This document shows, piece by piece, positions 8,101-14,732 of a stretch of DNA of 17,938 bases. The notes beneath the pieces are model-generated. The model saw nothing but the letters and a program-made list of their open reading frames with translations, searched no databases and was not told the DNA's origin. The position numbers were made by a program, and so were the translations under genes. Every line of letters starts with the position of its first letter. Position 1 is the stretch's first letter. Source of the stretch: Bacteroidota bacterium (lineage in GTDB: Bacteria; Bacteroidota; Bacteroidia; Bacteroidales; Bacteroidaceae); contig JAEXAJ010000149.1 of assembly GCA_023458215.1 (NCBI GenBank), positions 1 to 17,938 of the forward strand. Direction: 5' to 3'.

Positions 8101-8309
8101 CAAAATTGATTAGATGCAAGGCCATAAGCCAAGCACGTATCTATGCTCAGGTACAGAATGCCATTACATTTACCAAATATGACGGTATGGACCCTGAAAT
8201 AGGTTTTGGTCCTGAGGGAGACAATGGTTTAGGTTGGGCTTCCGGTATTGATGTCGGTTATTATCCCCGTCCGCGTACCATTCTTTTTGGTGTAAATCTA
8301 AAATTCTAA
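5121..8309 (+). CDS. susC: SusC-like TonB-dependent outer-membrane transporter
   Basis: A 1062-residue SusC/RagA-family transporter that imports oligosaccharides across the outer membrane using TonB energy, with SusD as its lid. The ATG at 5121 starts a signal peptide (residues 1-31, cleavage after LWA). The frame stays open back to a TTG at 5049, but that codon lies inside the -7 box, so the extension is rejected. Residues 36-110 form a carboxypeptidase-D-like beta domain (TITGVVTSGTDNEPLIGVSV). The TonB box DEVVVVGYG is at 116-124, the plug runs to about 235, and the rest is the barrel, ending in the typical PRPRTILFGVNLKF. There is no N-terminal STN signalling domain between signal peptide and CarboxypepD domain. 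This argues against direct sigma/anti-sigma signalling through this protein. It is first in the operon, seven bases from susD. The symbol is used in the family sense. Confidence 0.97.
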   Translation: MRKTFLEKCINLHLCRVALVLLMLVPVSLWANPSQNKTITGVVTSGTDNEPLIGVSVQVKETSTGGITDMDGRYSVSAQSGQTLVFSYIGYTSQEIKVGASSVINVSLKEDTEMLDEVVVVGYGVQKKKLVTGATVQVKGDNIAKLNTTNPLQAMQGQTPGVNIASTSGQPGADMKVTIRGLGTVGNSQPLYLIDGVGGDISTLNPADIESIDVLKDAASAAIYGAQAANGVVLITTKQGKEGKAQVSFDAYYGIQNVPRTANMLNAEQYMVIMNEQAVNSGSAPFDWSQYKSIYDANGNIYDTDWVGAMFKDNATTESYSLGITGGSATSTYALSLGYLNQEGIVGGADVSNYTRYNFRINSEHKLFKDLLTVGEQVNFVYKQNNGIGVGNQYNNTLRGAFGASPIVPIYSDNNKYDSPYNDTTDSDWVKGDGNPYGSMMTKTNNENKSATFSGNVYAELRPIKNLKIRTTFGAVYGSSEYRDFTPLYRFSIYDYNDTRTKVSQNMNHSLGMTWTNTATYDWKIKEHAFNALIGMEAYRYEGTYLSGGNGTLKEGFDDWEHAYVSNGTASSSTDGLSASGNPHDEGRSVSYFARLGWNWKETYMINATLRADGSSKFASGKRFGYFPSVSAGWTISNEKFMESTQSWLDFLKIRASWGQVGNQNIKNYQYLAPIKNTNTHYLFGSGFNDAGAAAQLATNWGAYPSRLSNPNLTWETSEQTNIGLDARFLDSRLGFNFDFYIKNTKDWLVEAPILATAGAGAPYINGGSVKNTGVELALTWDDNIGKDFRYNVGINGAFNKNKVGEIPTEDGIIHGSSNQLYDNTPEFYRAENGMPIGYFWGYKTAGIFQNEQEIKSWIADGNGILQNAVQPGDVRYVDINHDGTIDDKDKVNLGKGMPDFTLGLNLGFSFKNFDFSVVANGAFGQQVVQSYRQHTSKYANYTTAILERWTGEGTSNKIPRLTEQNVNWQFSDLFIQDGDYLRISNITIGYDFAKLIRCKAISQARIYAQVQNAITFTKYDGMDPEIGFGPEGDNGLGWASGIDVGYYPRPRTILFGVNLKF

Positions 8310-8316
8310 CTAATTA

Positions 8317-10005
8317 ATGCACAAGAATATGAATAAAATGAAATACAATATATTATTGGCAGGTTGTCTTTGCTTGGGTATGGGAATTACTTCCTGCGCA
8401 GAAAGTTTCCTGGATGTGGAATCTAAGACAGAATCTACTACGGGTACTTTCTACAAAACAGAAAAAGATGCTTATCGTGCTTTGATCGGTTGCTATGACG
8501 GTTGGCGTCAGACTTCATCTGCCGGGAGCATAGGTTTTTATGAAGGTTCTGAAATAATGAGTGCCGAGTGTTTCGCAGGAGGAGGTCATGCTGACGGACG
8601 CGGACTTCAGGCTGTTGATCGCTTTGATATTTCTCAGTCGCCTGCCGACCTCAATCTTTATGAGGGTGATTGGAAAAACTATTATGCAGGCGTTTATCGT
8701 TGCAATGAGTTGATTAGTCGTGAGGAACAGATAGAGTGGCAGGCTACAAATAGTAAGCGAAATATTTATATGGGTGAGTGTCGTGTCATTCGTGCTTTAC
8801 TCTATTTTGACATGGTACGTTTGTGGGGCAATATACCTTTGTTCACGACACCGGTTAATGAGAACCGTGAGCCATCGGATGCAAAAGAAGTTTTTGCAGT
8901 GATTTTTGATGATCTTAAGTATGCTGTTGAGAATATCCCGGCAGATGCGTATCCCAAGATTAATGCGGCAATGAATGACGGGCATATAACCAAGTATGCA
9001 GCAGAAGCTTTGTTGGCTCGTGCATATCTTTATTATACAGGTTATTTTGGTAGCGAACCGGAAGGTGTTACCAAGGCTGATGCATTGGCTGCTGTTGAAG
9101 ATGTCATTGCATCTAAGGAATTCAGTTTGGTTAGTGAATTCAAAAATCTGTGGCCGGCAGCTTCGGCTGGTGTGGCCGAAGTTGGTGATACCAAGACGCT
9201 CTATGGTACTTATGCAGGTGATGGTAACAGTGAAACGATTCTTGCTATGAAGTTCACCAGCTCACAAGATTATAATGGAAATAACGATGGTAACCGTTGG
9301 CAAGTAATGGTGGGCATGCGTAGTTTGAATGCCGCTCCTTATGGTAAGGGCTGGGGGGCCATGTGTGTTAATCCGGCATTTGTGGATGAGTTTAAAAACG
9401 GTGATACACGCCGCAATGCATCTGTTATTGATTGGGAGGCGGAAGGTATTACTTCATCGGGCGATTTCGCTGCCACTTATAAGGATCAACGTGAATATAC
9501 AGGTTATACAATAAAGAAATATTCTCCATTATGTTATGCTGACGGTAGTTCTGCATCAAAGGAAGATGGTTCAGGTGATTTTCAATTGTCCAATCATCAG
9601 GATTATGTGATTATGCGTTATGCTGACGTATTGTTGATGGCAGCTGAATTGGGTAGTCCGAAAGCTCAGGACTATTTTGATCAGGTTCGCAAGCGTGCCT
9701 ATACTTCAAACGGTACTCTCTCTGCCAATTATTCGCAGGTGCCTGTTACAAAAGAAAACATCATGCAGGAACGCCGTTTGGAATTTGCTTTTGAAAGCAT
9801 TAATTATTGGGATTTGCTTCGTCAGGGAGTAGATTATGCTGCTAGTAAGTTGGCTTTGTCTGAAATGAAGGTCTTTAGTGGTGGCGTTGCAGATTTCATT
9901 AATATTAGTGCCGACAAAATCCGCACTACAAAAGGACTTTCTCAGATTCCTTACAATCAGATAACACTGTCCAATAAGAAATTAGTTCAAAATGCAGGTT
10001 GGTAA
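8317..10005 (+). CDS. susD: SusD/RagB-like glycan-binding lipoprotein
   Basis: A 562-residue surface lipoprotein that caps SusC and binds the glycan to be imported. The lipobox GITSC puts the lipidated cysteine at residue 27. ATGs at 8317, 8329 and 8338 all give a workable signal peptide; I list the first, though MNKMKYN or MKYN may be the true start. SusD hallmarks are the helical-repeat segment ECRVIRALLYFDMVRLWG from residue 154, YVIMRYADVLLMAAE from 430, ERRLEFAFE from 485 followed by YWDLLRQG, and a C terminus of LSQIPYNQITLSNKK. The length is normal for the family. It follows susC by seven bases and precedes the third lipoprotein by 21, so the three are almost surely one message. Confidence 0.96.
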   Translation: MHKNMNKMKYNILLAGCLCLGMGITSCAESFLDVESKTESTTGTFYKTEKDAYRALIGCYDGWRQTSSAGSIGFYEGSEIMSAECFAGGGHADGRGLQAVDRFDISQSPADLNLYEGDWKNYYAGVYRCNELISREEQIEWQATNSKRNIYMGECRVIRALLYFDMVRLWGNIPLFTTPVNENREPSDAKEVFAVIFDDLKYAVENIPADAYPKINAAMNDGHITKYAAEALLARAYLYYTGYFGSEPEGVTKADALAAVEDVIASKEFSLVSEFKNLWPAASAGVAEVGDTKTLYGTYAGDGNSETILAMKFTSSQDYNGNNDGNRWQVMVGMRSLNAAPYGKGWGAMCVNPAFVDEFKNGDTRRNASVIDWEAEGITSSGDFAATYKDQREYTGYTIKKYSPLCYADGSSASKEDGSGDFQLSNHQDYVIMRYADVLLMAAELGSPKAQDYFDQVRKRAYTSNGTLSANYSQVPVTKENIMQERRLEFAFESINYWDLLRQGVDYAASKLALSEMKVFSGGVADFINISADKIRTTKGLSQIPYNQITLSNKKLVQNAGW

Positions 10006-10026
10006 TCACTTTTAAAAGATAATTGT

Positions 10027-10797
10027 ATGAAAAATAGATATAAATCAATATTTGCATGGCTCGGAGCATTGCTGCTATTGGTAGCATGTACCCCCGAGAA
10101 TCCAGAGTTGGGTAGCATTATACCTCAAAGTGAAATGAATTTTTCAATCACTCAGAACACTGAAAAAGATAATATCATTTATCTAGAAAACAAAACAGCG
10201 GGTATAATTCCCTATTGGGATTATGGTATTGGTTATTCGAACAAACAGAAAGATACTATAGAAATCCGTTTTGCGGGTGAATATGATATTAAGTTCTATG
10301 CGTTTGACAAAGGAGGTAGCCAATCTACTTCGAAGAAAGTTACAGTTTCAAAGAATGACGAAGATTACTTTAGTGATCCGGTATGGAATTTGTTGACCAA
10401 CGGCAGCCAAGGCAAAACTTGGGTATGGAACGACAAGATTCCGGCTTGTTATGGCAATGGTGGAAAAGGCTCTGTTGTTCCCGAATGGTGGCAGGTATCA
10501 TACGCTGAAGTAGTCAAAAATGACTGGGAAGTGGGCGAAATGGTGTTCAACCTGAATGGTGCACAAAACTTCGGCAAAACGCTGAACAATGGTACTACCG
10601 CGAAAGGCTTCTTCAATTTGGATGTGAACAAAAAACAGTTGACCATTCTGAATGCAAATATTCTGCATGGAGCAAATTATGCAGAAGATGGTGCTACCGG
10701 TGGTTATTATACAATTACCAAACTTACAGAAACGGAGATGACACTGGCTCGCCAAGGAGACGGCTGGCAGAATACATGGGTATTTAGAGCTAAATAA
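10027..10797 (+). CDS. Third-position PUL lipoprotein, putative surface glycan-binding protein
   Basis: A 256-residue lipoprotein with lipobox LVAC at C21 followed by TPENPE. Residues about 35-110 look like a PKD/Ig-like beta domain (WDYGIGYS, then GEYDIKFYAFDKGGSQSTSKK). Residues about 120-256 form a second domain starting KTWVWN and rich in Trp and Tyr (PEWWQVSY, GYYTITKLTE, GWQNTWVF), which could provide carbohydrate-stacking surfaces. Its place directly after susD is where SusE/SusF-like or other surface glycan-binding proteins are found, and that is the main reason for the call. I do not recognise the C-terminal domain by name. No catalytic motif is visible. A strong terminator follows within 20 bases, so this is the last gene of the susCD message. 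Confidence 0.75.
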   Translation: MKNRYKSIFAWLGALLLLVACTPENPELGSIIPQSEMNFSITQNTEKDNIIYLENKTAGIIPYWDYGIGYSNKQKDTIEIRFAGEYDIKFYAFDKGGSQSTSKKVTVSKNDEDYFSDPVWNLLTNGSQGKTWVWNDKIPACYGNGGKGSVVPEWWQVSYAEVVKNDWEVGEMVFNLNGAQNFGKTLNNGTTAKGFFNLDVNKKQLTILNANILHGANYAEDGATGGYYTITKLTETEMTLARQGDGWQNTWVFRAK

Positions 10798-10815
10798 AAT
10801 AGCTATAGTTTTTAG

Positions 10816-10867
10816 ATGAGGCTGAACTCAAAAATATACTTTGAGACATTCAGCCTCATTTAATTTT
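10816..10867 (+). terminator. Rho-independent terminator of the susCD operon
   Basis: ATGAGGCTGAA at 10816-10826 pairs with TTCAGCCTCAT at 10849-10859 over eleven bases. CTCAAA at 10827-10832 pairs with TTTGAG at 10840-10845, with a three-base bulge (ACA) and a seven-base loop. The tail TTAATTTT follows. This is the strongest terminator in the window and separates the transport genes from the glycosidase genes. Confidence 0.88.
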
Positions 10868-10868
10868 G
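10840..10868 (+). promoter_or_regulatory. Promoter of the GH2-GH42 unit, overlapping the terminator
   Basis: TTTG at 10840-10843 and TAATTTTG at 10861-10868 match the Bacteroides -33 and -7 elements, with 17 bases between, close to the normal spacing. Transcription would start near 10875, leaving a leader of about 120 bases before the GH2 ATG. The -33 element sits in the 3' arm of the terminator stem and the -7 box in its U tract. Confidence 0.6.
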
Positions 10869-10899
10869 AAAGGTAGTATTCACACTAATATACCATTCA

Positions 10900-10950
10900 A
10901 TGGAAACACGAATGAAATTAATTTCATCCAAAAACATGCAAATTGGATGA
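10900..10950 (+). other. GH2 leader with possible uORF and two competing hairpins
   Basis: A perfect 16-base palindrome (ATGAAATTAATTTCAT) lies at 10912-10927. An eight-pair stem, TCATCCAA/TTGGATGA, spans 10924-10950 with an eleven-base loop. They share bases 10924-10927, so the two cannot form fully together. A 16-codon open frame (METRMKLISSKNMQIG) runs from 10900 and its stop codon ends exactly at 10950. The structures are seen directly; a role in controlling GH2 translation or elongation is speculation, and such short frames occur by chance. Confidence 0.35.
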
Positions 10951-10994
10951 TATTGACTATCTTAGAAGCATTGTTCCATTCATCTATATATAAT

Positions 10995-13900
10995 ATGAAA
11001 CACAAACTTTTGTTACTCTTGTCACTGATCTTGCCTGTTGGTTTATACGCCCAGCAGAAGCCTTTTCTAGAAAATCTTTCCTATTACATCGACAATACGG
11101 CTGTTTTTGAGAAAGGGCAGGAAGAAGGACGTGCGGCGCATATACCTCCAAAGAGTATATCGCTCAATGGGAAGTGGAAATTCTTTTGGTGTGATACGCC
11201 GGAAGGAATACCGGAGAATTTCTTTGCAGAGAATTATCCCGATAAGAAGTGGGGGCTGATTGAAGTCCCGTCCAACTGGGAGATGCAGGGATATGGCGAC
11301 AAGCTGTTCAGAAATGTATCTGCTCCGTTTCACGCAACCCCACCATATACTCCCAAAGAGTATAATCCGACAGGACTATATCGACGCACGTTCAGATTGC
11401 CCGCAGACTGGAAGCAGAATGAACAAATCTTTCTTCGTTTTGAGAAAGTAGCGTCGGCCTCTTTTGTTTGGATCAATGGCAAGGAGGTGGGATATAATGA
11501 AGGAGCTCAGGAGCCTGCCGAGTATAATATAACACCTTACTTGAAACCGGGAGAGAATACGCTTGCAGTTTGTGTACTCAAATATTCGGATGGATATTAC
11601 CTGGAAGGGCAAGACTACTGGCGACTGGCGGGTATATTTGATAATGTGTGGCTGTATGCAACACCTGCGGTCAGAATCTTCGACTGGCAGGTTATTACAG
11701 ATTTCGATCCTACCTTTACGGACTCAGAGTTGAGCGTTAGTGTCAAGGTGAAGGATTATAAAGAATTGCGTGGTAAGGGATATCGGTTGAAAGCGTGTAT
11801 TACTGATAAGAACGGTAATGCTGTGAAGGAAGTCTTAAGCGAGCCATTCGATATGAATACTTCAGATCAGACTGTCCCGTTGCGTGCTACTGTGAAAAGT
11901 CCTTTGAAGTGGACTTCCGAAACCCCCGAACTTTATCACCTGCGATTGGAACTGCTTACAGCACAAGGCAGTGTGCAAGATTGCATAAGCACTAGCATTG
12001 GCTTTAAGAAGACCGAAATTAGAGACGGCGTTTTCTATCTGAACGGTGTACCGTTGAAAGTCAATGCGCAGAACTCGCACATGCAACATCCCGAAGGAGG
12101 ACATGTGGTAGATGAAGCCACTATCCGAAAAGATTTTGAGCTACTGAAGCAGTTTAACTTCAATGCTGTGCGTACTTCTCATTATCCTCCGGTGAGCAGA
12201 TATTTGGAGTTGGCAAACGAGTACGGGCTTTATATAATAGATGAAGTAGGCGATGAGGCTCATGCCACCGAATGGGTTTCGACGAAGCCGGAATACGAAA
12301 AGATGTATCGTGAACGCTGTCGGAAGATGGTACTGCGTGATAGAAACTATCCTTGCATCTTGTTCTGGAGCGCTGGAAACGAGAGTGGTGAAGGAGAGAA
12401 CATAACTAAAGTCATAGAAGAGGGGAAATCTCTTGATCCCACCCGTTACTGGATGTATGGAGGAAATGCGTTCTCGCATCCGGCAGAAGATATTATTGGT
12501 CCGCGTTACCCCTCGCCGATGGAATTGGAGATACAAGTAGGTGTGGGCGCAGGTACCGACCGCCGTCCTTCGTTTATGGATGAATACTTGTCCGTAGCCG
12601 GAAATGGTGGCGGCGCACTGGATGATTACTGGGACGTGATCTACCGTCATCCCCGATTGATGGGTGGAGCTATATGGGATTTTGTAAGTCCCGGACTCAC
12701 CGAAAGAATCAGAAAGGTGGAAGACGCTTCTCCTTATCATACCCCTGTACATTTGATGGGAAATGCCCGATTGGTGAAGGAGAAGAAGAATACAGTACTC
12801 GACCTTAACGGTCACGACCAATGGGCGGAAGTATACCGCTCTAATAATGTAGAACTGGCGGGAAATGAACTGACACTTACCTGTAAAGTCTATCCACGTA
12901 AACTGGTCAGCAGTTGCGGCTCTTTCATAACGAAAGGCAATTATCAATTCGGATTGCAGCAGAAAGGAAAAGAGACGTTGGAGTTCTATCTTTATACCGA
13001 CAAGAAATATGCGATTCATGCTCCCCTGCCTGCTAACTGGGAATACAACTGGCATCACGTGACAGCCGTTTATGACGGCAAAGGGATGTCGCTCTACATA
13101 GATGGAGAGAAAAAAGCTTCGGCACAAGCAACCGGCACTATCCGTAACTTCCCTTATCCGGTGAACATCGGACGGAATGCCGAAGCGCACGGGCAGGAAA
13201 CAAGCGTTTACATCTGCGATGCCATGATGGATGAAGTGGGCATTTTTGATAAAGCAAAAACCACCGGCTTTTCTCCTCAAGACGCTAATCTTTGGTTGGA
13301 TTTTGAAGGAGAAACAGACAATGGTACCTTCTACAGCTACGGCATTGGTGCACGTACTTATGGAAGCATTTGGCCGGACCGAAGTGCGCAACCCGAGATG
13401 TGGCAGATGAAGAAAACCGTTCAGCCGATTTCCTTTAGTGCGGTTGATGCAGAGAACGGAGTACTTGAAGTGTGGAATCGTAATCATTTTCTTGATGCTT
13501 CCCTCTATGACATCCGTTGGGAACTGCTGGAAGACGACAAATCTCTTCAAAGTGGAACGCTGGCACTTGCTACAGCTCCGTTGAGTCGCGAACGTATCAC
13601 ATTGCCTTGCAAGAAACCCACCATCATCCCCGGCAAGGAATATCGCCTGGTAGTGCGTTCTCTTCTGAAGAAAGAAGAACTGTGGGCGCCTGCCAGCCAT
13701 GAAGTGGCATGGGATGAATTTGAACTACCTTGGCGGGAACCTGTAAGGGAAGTGAAGAAGCTTACTGCTTCGCCCGTTTATGAATACACAGATTCCACAC
13801 TCCTTGTTTCGGGCACCAACTTCCGATACCTGTTTAACCGGAAGGACGGGCAACTGACATCTATGGTGTATCAAGGTGTAGAGCTATTGAAATCTCCCAT

Positions 13901-14720
13901 TCGCTTGAATCTTTGGCGTGCACCGCTAGCCAACGAACTGGACAACTGGAATGCTTCGAATGCCCGTTCCTCAAACTGGAAAGAAGGTTTTGGCTATACC
14001 ATGGCTACGGAGATGTACTCAGCCGGTTTGAACAACCTGACGCTGCAACCTCTCTCTTTCTCGGTATCCCAACTTGACGGACGGGTATGTGTCAGCATCG
14101 TCAACACGGAACTTATGGGTAAGGGCGAAAAAGAGAAGAAAGACTTATATATCGAAGGGGTGCAAAGCAATGGCATCCTGAACAAATATGAGTATGTCAT
14201 CTACGGTGACGGCACTATCGAAGTAAACCATACTTTGAAGCCCGAAGGCAGAATGCCCCTTTGGTTTCCTCGTGTGGGACTGACGCTTACCCTGAACGAT
14301 GCCCTCAACTGTGTGCAGTGGTATGGCAGAGGCCCCCAAGAGAACTATCCCGATCGGAAAACCGGATACCGTATCGGAAAATATACTACTACCGTGCAAG
14401 ACATGTATGAACCCTATCTGATGCCGCAAGACTATGGACTACGTACCGACGTCCGTTGGGTGCGCTTTACGGATAATCAAGGAACAGGCTTGCAATTTGA
14501 GATGAATGAACTGTTCAATTTCAATGCCTATCCTTACAGCACCGAGAATCTGACGAAGGCAATGTACACCTATCAACTGCAAAAGCAGGAGGGAGTCACC
14601 TTGAATTTGGATTACGCAACTACCGGTGTAGGCTGTACGGCCCGTGGAGTGTTTAACTCATACAAAGCACAGCCCACTGAATATAACCGAAAAGTAACAA
14701 TAAAACCAATACTAAAATAA
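10995..14720 (+). CDS. Secreted GH2 beta-galactosidase-like enzyme with inserted LamG domain
   Basis: A 1241-residue glycoside hydrolase of family 2, LacZ-like. I start at the ATG at 10995, which gives a signal peptide (cleavage near GLYA, residue 19). The frame extends back to a TTG at 10866, but that lies in the promoter. Order of domains: sugar-binding jelly roll about 45-225, beta sandwich to about 345, TIM barrel about 347-590, a concanavalin-type LamG domain about 593-757 (WHHVTAVYDGKGMSLYIDG), a further beta domain about 766-900, and the LacZ small-chain domain from about 922 (WYGRGPQENYPDR, DVRW). The acid/base is E463 in GNES, and the nucleophile is E530 in MDEYLSVAGN, matching EYAHAMGN of LacZ. 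The likely reaction is hydrolysis of terminal beta-galactosides; other GH2 activities cannot be excluded. No lipobox, so periplasmic. GH42 follows after 12 bases. Confidence 0.9.
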   Translation: MKHKLLLLLSLILPVGLYAQQKPFLENLSYYIDNTAVFEKGQEEGRAAHIPPKSISLNGKWKFFWCDTPEGIPENFFAENYPDKKWGLIEVPSNWEMQGYGDKLFRNVSAPFHATPPYTPKEYNPTGLYRRTFRLPADWKQNEQIFLRFEKVASASFVWINGKEVGYNEGAQEPAEYNITPYLKPGENTLAVCVLKYSDGYYLEGQDYWRLAGIFDNVWLYATPAVRIFDWQVITDFDPTFTDSELSVSVKVKDYKELRGKGYRLKACITDKNGNAVKEVLSEPFDMNTSDQTVPLRATVKSPLKWTSETPELYHLRLELLTAQGSVQDCISTSIGFKKTEIRDGVFYLNGVPLKVNAQNSHMQHPEGGHVVDEATIRKDFELLKQFNFNAVRTSHYPPVSRYLELANEYGLYIIDEVGDEAHATEWVSTKPEYEKMYRERCRKMVLRDRNYPCILFWSAGNESGEGENITKVIEEGKSLDPTRYWMYGGNAFSHPAEDIIGPRYPSPMELEIQVGVGAGTDRRPSFMDEYLSVAGNGGGALDDYWDVIYRHPRLMGGAIWDFVSPGLTERIRKVEDASPYHTPVHLMGNARLVKEKKNTVLDLNGHDQWAEVYRSNNVELAGNELTLTCKVYPRKLVSSCGSFITKGNYQFGLQQKGKETLEFYLYTDKKYAIHAPLPANWEYNWHHVTAVYDGKGMSLYIDGEKKASAQATGTIRNFPYPVNIGRNAEAHGQETSVYICDAMMDEVGIFDKAKTTGFSPQDANLWLDFEGETDNGTFYSYGIGARTYGSIWPDRSAQPEMWQMKKTVQPISFSAVDAENGVLEVWNRNHFLDASLYDIRWELLEDDKSLQSGTLALATAPLSRERITLPCKKPTIIPGKEYRLVVRSLLKKEELWAPASHEVAWDEFELPWREPVREVKKLTASPVYEYTDSTLLVSGTNFRYLFNRKDGQLTSMVYQGVELLKSPIRLNLWRAPLANELDNWNASNARSSNWKEGFGYTMATEMYSAGLNNLTLQPLSFSVSQLDGRVCVSIVNTELMGKGEKEKKDLYIEGVQSNGILNKYEYVIYGDGTIEVNHTLKPEGRMPLWFPRVGLTLTLNDALNCVQWYGRGPQENYPDRKTGYRIGKYTTTVQDMYEPYLMPQDYGLRTDVRWVRFTDNQGTGLQFEMNELFNFNAYPYSTENLTKAMYTYQLQKQEGVTLNLDYATTGVGCTARGVFNSYKAQPTEYNRKVTIKPILK

Positions 14721-14732
14721 ACGATTAAATTT

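Noticed and set aside
7569..8132. 187-codon open frame on the - strand opposite susC
   Set aside because: It is a shadow of the SusC barrel coding sequence, with no recognisable protein features.
10866..10994. 43-codon N-terminal extension of GH2 from a TTG
   Set aside because: It begins within the -7 box and terminator tail. The ATG at 10995 begins a typical signal peptide.
12141..13700. 519-codon open frame on the - strand opposite GH2
   Set aside because: Its composition follows the third-codon pattern of the sense gene, it has no domain or signal I recognise, and the + strand carries complete GH2 catalytic and LamG motifs here.
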